Positions 15,577-24,268 are shown, counted from the first letter of the stretch. The stretch: DNA of 47,697 nucleotides from Actinomycetes bacterium (GCA_024280015.1 JAJRQY010000041.1:1-47697); one strand, 5' to 3'. Program-made: numbers and translations. The notes: a model not told the origin generated them from the sequence alone.

Positions 15577-16824
15577 CTACGCCCCCGACCGCAGGGCGGC
15601 GATTGGCTCGGTTGCTGAGGCTTTCCAAGCCGGATAAGTACCAGCCAATAGGCCGATAACGGCCCCAAGAATTGGTGCCGCCAGTGGCAACCATGAATCC
15701 AATACCGGGCTCCAGTCCCGGGTTACCGACACTGCTACCACGGTCAGGATTCCCAGGCTGGTGCCAAGCAATCCGGCCAGGGCCCCAAGGGCCGCTGACT
15801 CAAACAGGAACTGGGTGGCAATATGGCGACGAGAGGCACCAAGCGCTCGACGTAAGCCAATTTCGCCGGTTCGCTCCATGACGGAAACGAGGGTGACGTT
15901 GGCGATACCAATGGCGCCGACCAACAAGGAGACGCCGCCGAGAATCAAGAATAGGGCATTCACATCGTTCTCTACCGATGACCGAACGCCTGCCGGCGAC
16001 GGAGGAAGAGAAACACGAAGCTGGTCTGGTTGGTTTGGAGCCAGGGCAATGGCTGCCTGGGTCCCGATCAGTTCGGCTGCCCCAACATCAACTTCGATAT
16101 GGACCTCGGATGGGGCGATTAGACCCATCCGTTCGGCCGCGTAGCCATTGGGCACAATGATGGCGTTCAACAGATCTGACTGTCGGGCGACGTCATGCAG
16201 GATGCCAATCACCGCCAACGGCTCTTCTCCAATGAATATGGCTGGGCTGTTATCAACCCTGGTCACATTCAGGCGCCGGGCAGCACCTGGCCCAAGGATG
16301 GCGACAGCATCACCGCGCTTGTCATGCCCTTCATCGAAGGTGCGGCCGGTAGCCATCTGCGCTCGGACGGCATCAAAGAGGCCGGGGCTAACGGCAATGA
16401 CGGGGATCTGGAACTCGGTTTGTCCGAGAGGATCAACAACAGGTACCGAGCGGGCCAAGGCTCCATTCACGTCAACATCGCTCTTGGTGCCGGCGGCGAC
16501 GACGCCATTGAGTCGTTCTAGGCGATCCCCAGAATCCCAGGGGATAACGTTGACCGTTCGGTTGCGGCTGTTGCCGCGATCCCTGGGCGGCTTGACCGTT
16601 ACTTGGGTTGCCTCAAGCTCATCAAAGCGGGAAACGATCTGGCTTCCTGCGGTCTTGGCCAAACCAAGAGTCGCGACCAGCGCAGCCACTCCGAGAACCG
16701 TGCCGAGGGCAGTCATGATGGTTCGGGCCGGGCGGGCGGTTAGCGCAATTGTTGCTTCATTAAGAAGGTCTCGGACCGACAGAACCGACCTTGGGATGTC
16801 TCGAACCCGAGCTGGTTGGTTCAT
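15577..16824 (-). CDS. MacB/FtsX-type ABC transporter permease
   Basis: The 415-residue permease has a first membrane helix at about 36-60 (IMTALGTVLGVAALVATLG), a large extracytoplasmic MacB core domain (about 65-280), and three C-terminal helices after ALFLILGGVSLLVGAIGI. It also has the family signature VMERTGEIGLRRALGASRRH in the loop between helices. Proteins of this type do not move substrates through the membrane as classical pumps; they transmit ATP-driven conformational work to periplasmic or extracellular partners. ATG 16824 overlaps the stop of the ATPase gene (ATGA). It is the last gene of a five-gene unit. Confidence 0.93.
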   Translation of the reverse strand: MNQPARVRDIPRSVLSVRDLLNEATIALTARPARTIMTALGTVLGVAALVATLGLAKTAGSQIVSRFDELEATQVTVKPPRDRGNSRNRTVNVIPWDSGDRLERLNGVVAAGTKSDVDVNGALARSVPVVDPLGQTEFQIPVIAVSPGLFDAVRAQMATGRTFDEGHDKRGDAVAILGPGAARRLNVTRVDNSPAIFIGEEPLAVIGILHDVARQSDLLNAIIVPNGYAAERMGLIAPSEVHIEVDVGAAELIGTQAAIALAPNQPDQLRVSLPPSPAGVRSSVENDVNALFLILGGVSLLVGAIGIANVTLVSVMERTGEIGLRRALGASRRHIATQFLFESAALGALAGLLGTSLGILTVVAVSVTRDWSPVLDSWLPLAAPILGAVIGLLAGTYPAWKASATEPIAALRSGA

Positions 16825-17597
16825 GATTCTTCCGCGGCCCAGATGCTGTCGGTCTGGCTTTCTCCGACCTCCTCGCCTTCCTCGGTGAGGACCCCATCTC
16901 GAATGTAGATCCGTCGCTCGGCGCGCTCGGACACGTCGTCATCATGGGTGATGACGGCCAAGGTGATGCCGAGTCGGTGCAGGTCATCGAACATGTCCAG
17001 TATCTGGGCTGAGGTCACTGAGTCGAGGTTGCCTGTTGGTTCGTCCGCCAACAGCAGGCTTGGTTCACCGACGAGGGCGCGGGCTACGGCGACTCGCTGT
17101 TTCTCGCCCCCAGACAAGGTGGTTGGGAACGCCTCGATCCGATGACCGAGACCAACCTGTACCAGCGCAGCAGTGGCTCGTTCCTTGCGTTTGGAAGAAT
17201 CGCCTGGTCGATAGACCTCGGCCAGCATGACGTTCTCCAGTGTGCTGCGGTGATTCAGAAGATGGAAGGACTGGAACACAAAGCCGATGCCAACCGAACG
17301 AACACCGGCTCGTTCTGGCTCGCTCAGACTGCCGGTGTCGATTCCGTCAAGGTAGTAGGTCCCGCTGGTTGGATAGTCCAACAAGCCCAAGAGGTGGAGC
17401 AGGGTGGACTTGCCAGAACCGGAGGGGCCAACGATGGCAACATAGTCGCCCTTGTCAATGCGAAGGTTGGCTGACTTCAATGCTTCTACCGGAGGTGTGC
17501 CGGGGAAGGAGCGAGTCACGTTTACCAGGTCGACAACTGCTGGTGTGGTTTCGGACAAGGGTGGCGGCAGATCGATAGCCGGAGGGACGAGGCTCAT
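16821..17597 (-). CDS. ABC transporter ATP-binding protein, LolD/MacB type
   Basis: The 258-residue ATPase partners the FtsX-like permease. Walker A is GPSGSGKSTLLHLLG, the Q-loop is VFQSFHLLNHRSTLENV, the signature is LSGGEKQRVAVARALV, Walker B is LLLADEPTGNLDS, and the H-switch is AVITHDDDV. The LLDYPTSGTYYLDG stretch after Walker A is typical of the LolD/MacB/SalX subfamily. Both ends overlap the neighbouring genes by 4 bases, giving fixed stoichiometry through translational coupling. Confidence 0.96.
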   Translation of the reverse strand: MSLVPPAIDLPPPLSETTPAVVDLVNVTRSFPGTPPVEALKSANLRIDKGDYVAIVGPSGSGKSTLLHLLGLLDYPTSGTYYLDGIDTGSLSEPERAGVRSVGIGFVFQSFHLLNHRSTLENVMLAEVYRPGDSSKRKERATAALVQVGLGHRIEAFPTTLSGGEKQRVAVARALVGEPSLLLADEPTGNLDSVTSAQILDMFDDLHRLGITLAVITHDDDVSERAERRIYIRDGVLTEEGEEVGESQTDSIWAAEES

Positions 17598-19450
17598 CCG
17601 TCGGTCTCTTCTGCGGGAGCTTCGGTGCTGTCTGTTGAATCAGTGCCTGATTCGGTATCCGCGTCAGTGTCGGAGCCTTCGTCCGATGAATCAGTGCTGT
17701 CTGAATCTGTGCTGTCTGGGTCAGTGCTGTCTGAATCAGTGACGCTGAAGTTGGAGTCGCGGCCGACAACAACTCGGTCACCGGCCGCAAGCGTGCCTTC
17801 GAGGGCAGTGATCTCCACGAAGCCTTGCGAGCTCAGGCCAGTCTTAACCTTGATGATGTCGGTCTGACCTGGAGATCGTTCGATCTCGACCCTGGCGGTG
17901 CCATCTGCGCCAGCCGATAGGGCGGCCAACGGCACTACCAAGACATCGCCACTGGTGGATTCGATCGGAATGGTGACCCGATAGTTCTGGTCGAAGCCTT
18001 CTTCGGGAAGGGGGTCAACCGGCTCCAGTCGGATGGCGTAACGGTCGGCCGACGCGTTGGGCCCACCCGGTGTTGTGGCAACGAAGGTGACGGTGGCTGG
18101 CACGGAAATACCCAGATCGTCATTGGCCATGACAGCCTCGGCCCCTTCCTTGATGAGGGGGCGGTCTGTGGCGGACACGGCAGATCGAATGACAACACCC
18201 GAACCAGTGACCCGCATGACGGACCCTTGGGGCGTGTCGCCAATGGCCACATTCACTCGTTGGATTTCGCGGGGGAGTGAGGGAAGGAAGAGGAGCTCAG
18301 AAGCGGGGAACTCGATCCCGACCTCAGCATCAGCCTTGGCCAGGTCAGATTGTGCTTCGGCCAGAGATTTTTGGGCATCGGATAGTTGTGATCGGGCATC
18401 GCCAGCTCCGCTCTGGGCCAGTGTTTCCTTGCGGCTGGCGATCTGGATGGCCAGATCGGTGTTGGCATCGGCCCACATCCGGTCTTGTTCCAAAGAGACC
18501 GCGGCTTGGGCCGCAGTGGCCTCATCCAACCCGGCTTGGGCGGACGCCTCATTGGCTACGGCATCAGACTTAGCTGATCGCAAGGTGTCCAGTTCTGCTG
18601 GGGTTGGGGCGACACCGGTGTCGGGGTGGGTGCCAGCTTCCGCCTGGTTGAGACGTTCGGTAGCCAGAGCCACCGCAGCCCATGCGTTGTCATGAGCGGA
18701 CTTGGCTGTTGCGGTGACACCGGCGGCTTCGGCTTTCGCTCCGTTGGCGATTGTGGTTGCGTCATCCAATGCGTTTTGTGCGGTTCGGACTGCTTGATCC
18801 AACTGAAGTTTGGTCGACTCAGATACTCCGGACTGGTTGACTTGTTGTTGAGCCGAGCGAACTGCTGATCGTGCTCCGTCAACTCGTTGTCGTGCCGACT
18901 CAACTTGAGCCAGTTCTTCGGTGGTTGGTTCGTCCGGGGAGTACCCGGCCTTGCGGTAGAGCTCGGCTACCGCGGCTTCGGTATTTGCGTCATAGACCTT
19001 GTCAACCGTGCCGGGATTGAAACCCTGGCGAGCCAGCGCCTCCTCCAGTTGGAGAACATCTGGGCCTTCCAAACCTGGGGTGAGGGATCGGAATATGGGC
19101 AGCTGGCCTTCGAGCACGATGAGGGGGCGTCCGGCGACCTCGATAACGACGTCGCCTTCCTCCAGCTTCTGGTTGGCCTCCTTGGTGAGCCGGGTAATGA
19201 TGGATGCACCGCTGGCTGAGCCAGAAACACTGATGTCAGTGGCATCATCAAATTCGGCTTGGCCACGAATGACGACGTTGGATGACAAGGCCCGTTGTTC
19301 GACCGGGACCGTGATGAGTGAGGGTTCGGGGGCTTCGGTTTGGGCGGCGATCTCTGCTGGTGACTTGATTTGTTGTCCAGCAACCCAACCAATGCCTGCG
19401 GAGAGTACGGCCACCGCCGCCACGATGGCCAGTAGTACTCGTCGATTCAT
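17594..19450 (-). CDS. HlyD/MacA-like adaptor with peptidoglycan-binding domain and acidic tail
   Basis: This 618-residue protein starts with a signal anchor (about 4-22) and a short lipoyl/barrel stretch. A PG_binding_1 domain follows at about 120-170 (LEGPDVLQLEEALARQGF, DANTEAAVAELYRKAGY). Then comes a long Ala/Gln-rich coiled coil (about 175-390) and the returning barrel domains. The last 50 residues are a low-complexity Ser/Asp/Thr/Glu tail (DSDSTDPDSTDSDSTDSSDE). In monoderms such adaptors cannot meet an outer-membrane TolC; the peptidoglycan-binding domain instead suggests anchoring in the wall while linking lipoproteins to the MacB-like permease (inference). It overlaps its neighbours by 4 bases on both sides. 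Confidence 0.9.
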   Translation of the reverse strand: MNRRVLLAIVAAVAVLSAGIGWVAGQQIKSPAEIAAQTEAPEPSLITVPVEQRALSSNVVIRGQAEFDDATDISVSGSASGASIITRLTKEANQKLEEGDVVIEVAGRPLIVLEGQLPIFRSLTPGLEGPDVLQLEEALARQGFNPGTVDKVYDANTEAAVAELYRKAGYSPDEPTTEELAQVESARQRVDGARSAVRSAQQQVNQSGVSESTKLQLDQAVRTAQNALDDATTIANGAKAEAAGVTATAKSAHDNAWAAVALATERLNQAEAGTHPDTGVAPTPAELDTLRSAKSDAVANEASAQAGLDEATAAQAAVSLEQDRMWADANTDLAIQIASRKETLAQSGAGDARSQLSDAQKSLAEAQSDLAKADAEVGIEFPASELLFLPSLPREIQRVNVAIGDTPQGSVMRVTGSGVVIRSAVSATDRPLIKEGAEAVMANDDLGISVPATVTFVATTPGGPNASADRYAIRLEPVDPLPEEGFDQNYRVTIPIESTSGDVLVVPLAALSAGADGTARVEIERSPGQTDIIKVKTGLSSQGFVEITALEGTLAAGDRVVVGRDSNFSVTDSDSTDPDSTDSDSTDSSDEGSDTDADTESGTDSTDSTEAPAEETDG

Positions 19451-20595
19451 CCTGATGTTCCCTTGAATTGGGCTAGTCGGTCCTGGTTAGCATCCAAGAA
19501 CTCTTGTTCCATATCGATCCGGATCTTGCTCAGTTCGGGATTCGACGAGTCATCCAGTGAGTTGCCAGAGCACTCGTAGACGGCCAAGGCCAAACCAAGC
19601 TCGTACTCCTGGGCTGTTGCCAGCTTGGTCAGGTCGTCTTCACTGAGCTTGTTTTGTTCGAAGAATTGCTGCTCGATCTGTTCATCGGTGAGATCGCCAT
19701 CGGACCCCGAGCTGTCATCGAAGAGGACACCACCACCACCGCCATCGCCGATGTCGCTGATCCGCCCCTGGAGGTCGTTGAACGCGTCCTCCTGGTTGGT
19801 GTAGTCATATCCCTTGTCGCTCACACAGGTCTTGATCTTGGAGCGAGCCTCGGCCACCCGAGGATCTGCCTCGAAACGTTGCTCAAGCTCGTCCATCTCG
19901 TCGGCGAACTCCTCGAAGAAGGCATTGATGTTGCCGAACTGGTCCCCAAAGGAGCTGCTGAAACAGCCGGTTGGCTGGTAGTCGGGCCCGTAGTACTCAT
20001 TCAGGATGGCCTCGTTCTCTTCCTCGCTGAGACTGGCGTCATATTCGGGTCCGTCATCGGCACCATAAAGGGCGGCATAGTAGGCCTCTTGCTCGCCGGG
20101 CGAAAGCGAATCGACATAGACCTGATTGGGGTCGGTGCTGTCTGGTGCTCCGAGAAAGTCACCAAAGTTATGGCCAACCAGATCGGGCCCGACCTGTTCT
20201 TGAGAGAAAGCTTGAGTGGACACCCCAAACCCGTACTTGTCAATCCAGGCCTTGGAGCCGTATTCCAAGCCATCTTCGCCTCCGGTGAAGGCTTGGAAGG
20301 TTGAGTCGTCAGTCGGTGTGTATTCAAACCCTTCGGCCCGCATACAGGCGGTGATCTTTTCCTGAGCGTCGCGCTCAGCCTGAGCTTGCTTGGCCTTGGC
20401 TTCGTCGCTGCCGAAATTGGTGTCAAAGCCGAGGAAATCGAACAGGGGCGACTCGTAGTCAGCCGCAGCCTCGTTGTCGCTGCTGCTCTGTGCTCCATCA
20501 GATGACGGATCACCGGACGACGAACTGCTGCAGGCGCCACCGATAAGGACGAGGCTGGTCAGTAAACTCAGAGCGAGTTTCGGCTTGTTGGACAT
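19447..20595 (-). CDS. Lipoprotein, paralogue B of a tandem pair
   Basis: ATG 20595 follows GGGAGAAGATCC, a strong ribosome site. The 382-residue protein has a lipoprotein signal ending at C22 (LIGGAC), then a Ser/Asp linker and an acidic globular part. It shares with the next gene the blocks ESPLFDFLGF, CMRAEGFEYTP, FGVSTQAFSQEQVGPDLVGH, PTGCFSS, CVSDKGYDYTN and LATAQEYELGLALAVYEC. The C-x3-x-G-F/Y-E/D-Y-T motif occurs twice within the protein, suggesting an internal repeat. No known family is recognised. The stop overlaps the adaptor gene by 4 bases, tying it to the exporter. A further in-frame start at 20670 is less likely because it would displace the lipobox. Confidence 0.88.
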   Translation of the reverse strand: MSNKPKLALSLLTSLVLIGGACSSSSSGDPSSDGAQSSSDNEAAADYESPLFDFLGFDTNFGSDEAKAKQAQAERDAQEKITACMRAEGFEYTPTDDSTFQAFTGGEDGLEYGSKAWIDKYGFGVSTQAFSQEQVGPDLVGHNFGDFLGAPDSTDPNQVYVDSLSPGEQEAYYAALYGADDGPEYDASLSEEENEAILNEYYGPDYQPTGCFSSSFGDQFGNINAFFEEFADEMDELEQRFEADPRVAEARSKIKTCVSDKGYDYTNQEDAFNDLQGRISDIGDGGGGGVLFDDSSGSDGDLTDEQIEQQFFEQNKLSEDDLTKLATAQEYELGLALAVYECSGNSLDDSSNPELSKIRIDMEQEFLDANQDRLAQFKGTSG

Positions 20596-20705
20596 GGATC
20601 TTCTCCCAGATCTTGAACCCGACATTTCAGGCACTTCATCAAGTTTGTCGAATGAACCTAAGAGACTCATGAGAGGTCTTGAGAGCGTTCTTATGAACGG
20701 TCTGG

Positions 20706-21854
20706 TCAGCCGCCCATCGTTCCCTTGAACCGCGCCAGTTCGTCAGCATTAGCATCCAAGAAGTCCTGCTCCAATTCGACTCGGATTTTCACCAGAACTG
20801 GATCGACGTAGGACGAGAGGGCACCATTGGAGCAGTCCATGACCGCGGCTGCGAGGCCGAGCTCGTACTCCTGGACCACTGCCAGCTTGACCTTGTCATC
20901 TTCGCTGAGGGTATTCATACCAGCGAAGATGGCATCGATCTCTTCGTCGGTGAGAGTTTCGGGGTCAACACCATTGAACGGATCCCCCATTGGGCCGTTG
21001 CCAAGGTCACCCATTCGCTCCTCGAGGTCCTGATAGACCGATTCTTCGTCGGTGTAGTCAAAGCCTTTCTCTGACACACAGCTGGAGACTTCGGCGCGCC
21101 GGGCGGCGACTCGTGGATCTGACTCGAAGCGGTCTTCCATTTCTTGCAACAGGTCACCGAATTCCTTGTCGAACTCTTGGTAGGAGTCTTCGCCACTGGA
21201 TTCTTGGTAGGCAGTACTCATGCAGCCGGTCGGTTCGTAGTTCTCGTCGTAGTACTCCTCCATGACCGCATTGTTCTCCTCGTCACTGAGGCTGTCATCC
21301 CACTCGGGGCCGTCCTCCTTGCCATAGAGGGTTTCGTAGTAGACCTCTTGTTCTGCCTCAGGCAGAGATTGCGCGTACTCTTCGTTGGGGTCGACGAAGG
21401 CCTGCTCCGCCTCGTCGCCGCCATAGTTGTGGCCGACCAGATCTGGTCCGACATCCTCCTGAGAGAACCGCTGGGTCGAGATACCAAATCCGTATTTCTC
21501 ACCCCAGGCGCTGGTACCCCACTCGATGCCTTCTTCTTCACCGGTGAAGTTCTCGAATTGGCTCGAGTCGATGGGGGTGTATTCGAAGCCTTCGGCCTTC
21601 ATGCAGACCGCAATAGCCTCCTGAGCTTTTCGTTCGATCTCTTGGTACTTCGCCTGTTGGTCTTCATTGTTGAAGTCGGTGGTCCAGCCAAGGAAGTCGC
21701 CCAGAGGCGACTCAAATTCGGCCGCCGCGGCCTCAACCGATTCTTCGGAGCCGGCACCGCAAGCGCTCGCTCCGAGGGCCAAGGCCACAATGATGCTCGT
21801 TGCCACTCGTGAGCGCGTTGAAACTGGACGTGAGAATACAGATGTTCTCTGCAT
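20706..21854 (-). CDS. Lipoprotein, paralogue A of a tandem pair
   Basis: This is the first gene of the exporter unit, with AAGGAAG before ATG 21854. It has 382 residues, exactly the length of its downstream paralogue, with lipid Cys C32 (LGASAC). The pair are similar along their whole length, differing mainly in the linkers: compare GFGISTQRFSQEDVGPDLVGH here with the matching block in paralogue B. Four cysteines outside the signal are conserved between them (in CMKAEGFEY, PTGCMS, CVSEKGFDY and VMDCSNG), compatible with two disulphides. The function is unknown; the position suggests a substrate or partner of the MacAB-like machine. 110 bases separate it from paralogue B. Confidence 0.88.
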   Translation of the reverse strand: MQRTSVFSRPVSTRSRVATSIIVALALGASACGAGSEESVEAAAAEFESPLGDFLGWTTDFNNEDQQAKYQEIERKAQEAIAVCMKAEGFEYTPIDSSQFENFTGEEEGIEWGTSAWGEKYGFGISTQRFSQEDVGPDLVGHNYGGDEAEQAFVDPNEEYAQSLPEAEQEVYYETLYGKEDGPEWDDSLSDEENNAVMEEYYDENYEPTGCMSTAYQESSGEDSYQEFDKEFGDLLQEMEDRFESDPRVAARRAEVSSCVSEKGFDYTDEESVYQDLEERMGDLGNGPMGDPFNGVDPETLTDEEIDAIFAGMNTLSEDDKVKLAVVQEYELGLAAAVMDCSNGALSSYVDPVLVKIRVELEQDFLDANADELARFKGTMGG

Positions 21855-22007
21855 GAGGGACTTCCTTTGCCGCTAGGTCTCCCATGATTGCAGATCGGGT
21901 CGGTGTTGGCGCGTCGGCACGGAAATTCGTCCGTTTGGTTGCGGAACCAGCGGCGTCGAGGGGTTTGAGCTAGCCGGATCTCATTGGTCTGAAGCTCCTC
22001 GACTAGC

Positions 22008-22046
22008 TGTCATTGGGCTGTGTCATTGGGTTGTGTCATTGGGCTG
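22008..22046. repeat. Three 13-bp tandem repeats at the SDR stop codon
   Basis: Three head-to-tail copies of TGTCATTGGGCTG (the second with TTG in place of CTG) lie at 22008-22020, 22021-22033 and 22034-22046. The last copy contains the TGA stop of the SDR gene read on the minus strand. The copies beyond the stop look like slippage duplications of the gene's last codons. Confidence 0.85.
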
Positions 22047-22809
22047 TATAGCCAGCGTCTACAGGGACGATCGCTCCGGTCATATAGCTGGCAGCGTCGG
22101 AAGACAAAAACACCACGACCTCCGCAATCTCGTCCGGTTCAGCCAGGCGTTTCATGGGGATGGTGGCGTCAGCAAGTGCTTGCAAGTCGGCCTCAGTTGG
22201 GGGAGTGGTCCGGCCCGATGACAGCATTGGAGTGTCGACCTCGCCGGGCGCGACCGCGTTGATGCGGATCCCGTCGGTGGCGTGCTCAAGGGCCATGGCC
22301 CGAGTGACCTGGTGAACAGCTCCCTTGGAGGCGCAATAGGCCAATACGCCGCTGGCTCCGATACCTCCCCAGATTGACCCAAAGTTGACGATCGTACCCG
22401 AACCTGCTTCAAGCATTGGCCGAATAGCGGCCCGGGACATGAAGAACAGTCCGTCAACGTTCACCGACATCACCCGGCGCCAGTTGTCGTCGTCGGTGTC
22501 AAGGCCACTAGCTCGATGGATGATCCCAGCGGCGTTTACCAACACATCAAGCTTGCCGTGCTGTTCCAGTACAGAAGCGACAGCCCGGTCACAAAAGGCC
22601 GAGTCGGAGACGTCACCAACAATGGCTGTCCCCGACACATCATCTGCTACTGCCCGGGCGCGATCATCATCGCGATCAACGATCACAATGACCTCGCCCA
22701 GGTCACGAAACTTTCGCGCTGTCGCTGCACCCATGCCCGAGCCACCACCGGTGATGACAACGACTCGAGGGGTCGCAGGTTTCTCAGACGTCTCGGGGTG
22801 CTCAGACAT
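22036..22809 (-). CDS. SDR-family oxidoreductase (3-oxoacyl reductase-like)
   Basis: ATG 22809 is preceded by GGGAGGGCCCG, a strong ribosome site. The 257-residue protein is a classical short-chain dehydrogenase/reductase with the NAD(P) loop TGGGSGMGAATA, NNAG-equivalent NAAGI, the catalytic Ser region VNFGSIWG, and Tyr-x3-Lys as YCASK. An acidic residue follows beta-2 (VDRDD), which favours NAD(H) over NADP(H). The FabG-like ending (EVVVFLSSDAASYMTGAIV) suggests a hydroxy/keto substrate, but it is not identifiable. It overlaps the stop of the upstream SDR gene by 8 bases. Confidence 0.92.
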   Translation of the reverse strand: MSEHPETSEKPATPRVVVITGGGSGMGAATARKFRDLGEVIVIVDRDDDRARAVADDVSGTAIVGDVSDSAFCDRAVASVLEQHGKLDVLVNAAGIIHRASGLDTDDDNWRRVMSVNVDGLFFMSRAAIRPMLEAGSGTIVNFGSIWGGIGASGVLAYCASKGAVHQVTRAMALEHATDGIRINAVAPGEVDTPMLSSGRTTPPTEADLQALADATIPMKRLAEPDEIAEVVVFLSSDAASYMTGAIVPVDAGYTAQ

Positions 22810-23560
22810 CGGGCCCTCCCTGGGTCTTGGCCGTGAACTGACTTCCTCCATAGGTTTGCTCGGCTGGCTGTAGCTCGATGCGATTGATGTTCACATGCGA
22901 AGGAGCCTCGATGGCGTACATGATGGCGTTGGCAATGTCGTTGGGACTCAGCTCGGTGATACCAGAGTCCTTGACCTTGGCACTCAGGTCAGGGTCGTCA
23001 ATAGCGGCGTCGTAGAACTCTGTTGCTACTCGACCGGGCGCAATTTCGGTGATCCGTACTCCGCTACCAGCGAGCTCTAGGCGAAGGTTGGCAGACAGGA
23101 GGTGGACCGCAGCCTTTGATGCTCCATACAAAGCCGCTGGCAACTGATGATGTCCGGCCATCGAGCCGACATTGACAATGTGCCCTTCGCCTCGTTCGAT
23201 CATGGCCGGGAGCACGGCTCGGATGATGTGGAGAACCGAAGTGACATTGGTGTCGATGGTGCGGTCAATGTCATCTGCCGAAGCGGTCGCCAGTGATCCC
23301 ATCGCTCGCCCCAGCCCCGCATTGTTGACCACCAGACTAAATGGTCGGGAGGCGCCAAGTTCGAGGACACCGTCCCGGTCCTGGATGTCCAGCACCTGGA
23401 TCTCACACCCAGTCTCATCGGCCAAGGCGGCCAGCCGGTCCGAGCGTCGAGCAACGGCAACAACCCGAACGTCGCGCTGTCGCAGAGCCCGCACCACTGC
23501 GGCTCCGATGCCACTCGATGCGCCGGTGACCAATGCTGGGCCAGCTATGTGAGTTTCCAT
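22802..23560 (-). CDS. SDR-family oxidoreductase (YdfG/serine-dehydrogenase-like)
   Basis: ATG 23560 has GGAG 7 bases upstream; a TTG 12 bases earlier is possible but weaker. The 252-residue protein shows TGASSGIGAAVVRAL (cofactor loop), VARRSDRL after beta-2 (the basic residues favour NADP(H)), NNAGLG, the catalytic VGSMAG and YGASK. The C-terminal SPNDIANAIMYAIEAPSHVNINRIELQP is typical of the YdfG/3-hydroxy-acid dehydrogenase branch. It forms a two-gene unit with the following SDR gene, so the two may act in sequence on one compound (inference). Confidence 0.92.
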   Translation of the reverse strand: METHIAGPALVTGASSGIGAAVVRALRQRDVRVVAVARRSDRLAALADETGCEIQVLDIQDRDGVLELGASRPFSLVVNNAGLGRAMGSLATASADDIDRTIDTNVTSVLHIIRAVLPAMIERGEGHIVNVGSMAGHHQLPAALYGASKAAVHLLSANLRLELAGSGVRITEIAPGRVATEFYDAAIDDPDLSAKVKDSGITELSPNDIANAIMYAIEAPSHVNINRIELQPAEQTYGGSQFTAKTQGGPDV

Positions 23561-23631
23561 CAGGTGCTCCAAGGTGTGGTGAGTGGAGCCGACTATTGCA
23601 GAAAGCGTTCGTCCGACACAAGGTGAGAGTG

Positions 23632-23660
23632 TTGACCAAGTCTGGTCTAGTTAGTAAACT
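23632..23660 (+). promoter_or_regulatory. Sigma-70-like promoter of the Phd/VapC pair, near-leaderless
   Basis: TTGACC (23632-23637), a 17-base spacer and TAAACT (23655-23660). The antitoxin ATG at 23667 lies only 6 bases after the -10 box, so transcription would start at or very near the start codon. No ribosome site is present, consistent with a leaderless mRNA, which is common in actinobacteria. Confidence 0.65.
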
Positions 23661-23666
23661 CATCTC

Positions 23667-23900
23667 ATGATAATCAATGTCTATGAAGCGAAGACTCAGC
23701 TTTCAAAGCTGCTGGATCGCGCCGCCAGTGGCGAGGAAATCATTCTTGGTAAATCAGGCAAACCGCTGGCTCGTCTTGTGCCATATCGAGAGACGAAACA
23801 ACCACGAGTTCCCGGTCGTCTTGCCGGAAAGATCAAGATTGCCGACGATTTCGATGAAACACCAAGCTGGCTCATTGATGATTTCGAATCTGCCCCATGA
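23667..23900 (+). CDS. Phd/YefM-family antitoxin
   Basis: This 77-residue antitoxin has the typical N-terminal DNA-binding Phd domain: MIINVYEAKTQLSKLLDRAA, then GEEIILGKSGKPLARLVPY. The C-terminal part (about 50-77: KIKIADDFDETPSWLIDDFE) is the toxin-neutralising tail, matching antitoxins that partner PIN toxins. It probably represses its own promoter. The stop overlaps the toxin ATG by 4 bases. Confidence 0.93.
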   Translation: MIINVYEAKTQLSKLLDRAASGEEIILGKSGKPLARLVPYRETKQPRVPGRLAGKIKIADDFDETPSWLIDDFESAP

Positions 23901-24268
23901 ACCTGCTTCTGGATACTCATGTACTGCTGTGGTGGGCGTCGGGTGTTGGGCTGGACGATGGGGCAGTTGATGTCATCTCCGATACCGACAACCTTGTGTT
24001 TGTGAGCGCGGTGTCGATCTGGGAGATCAGCATCAAGCAAGCGCTTGGCAAGCTGTCGATCGATGGCGACCTGGATGCTATTGCGCCTGAAGACTTTGAG
24101 ACTCTAGACATAGGGCTCGCTCATGCCCGCTTGGCTGGTGAACTGCCTGTCCACCATCGTGATCCATTCGATCGAATCTTGATAGCCCAAGCGAAGGTCG
24201 AAGGCTTGACGATCATGACTCGCGATCGAGAGTTCTCAAGCTATGGCGTTCCCTTGATTGGTGCATGA
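23897..24268 (+). CDS. vapC: PIN-domain toxin, VapC type
   Basis: This 123-residue PIN ribonuclease carries the acidic catalytic set: D6 (LLLDTHVLLWW), E43 (SIWEISIK), D92 (RDPFDRILIAQA) and D110 (MTRDREF). The motif order and length match VapC toxins, which cut RNA (tRNA or rRNA sites) when the antitoxin is lost. The residues look intact, so the module is probably functional. It is translationally coupled to the antitoxin. Confidence 0.94.
   Translation: MNLLLDTHVLLWWASGVGLDDGAVDVISDTDNLVFVSAVSIWEISIKQALGKLSIDGDLDAIAPEDFETLDIGLAHARLAGELPVHHRDPFDRILIAQAKVEGLTIMTRDREFSSYGVPLIGA

Noticed and set aside
19654-21812. Open frames of about 216-222 residues on the plus strand across the twin lipoproteins
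   Set aside because: They are antisense to two well-supported lipoprotein genes. Their similarity to each other only mirrors the paralogy of the real genes.
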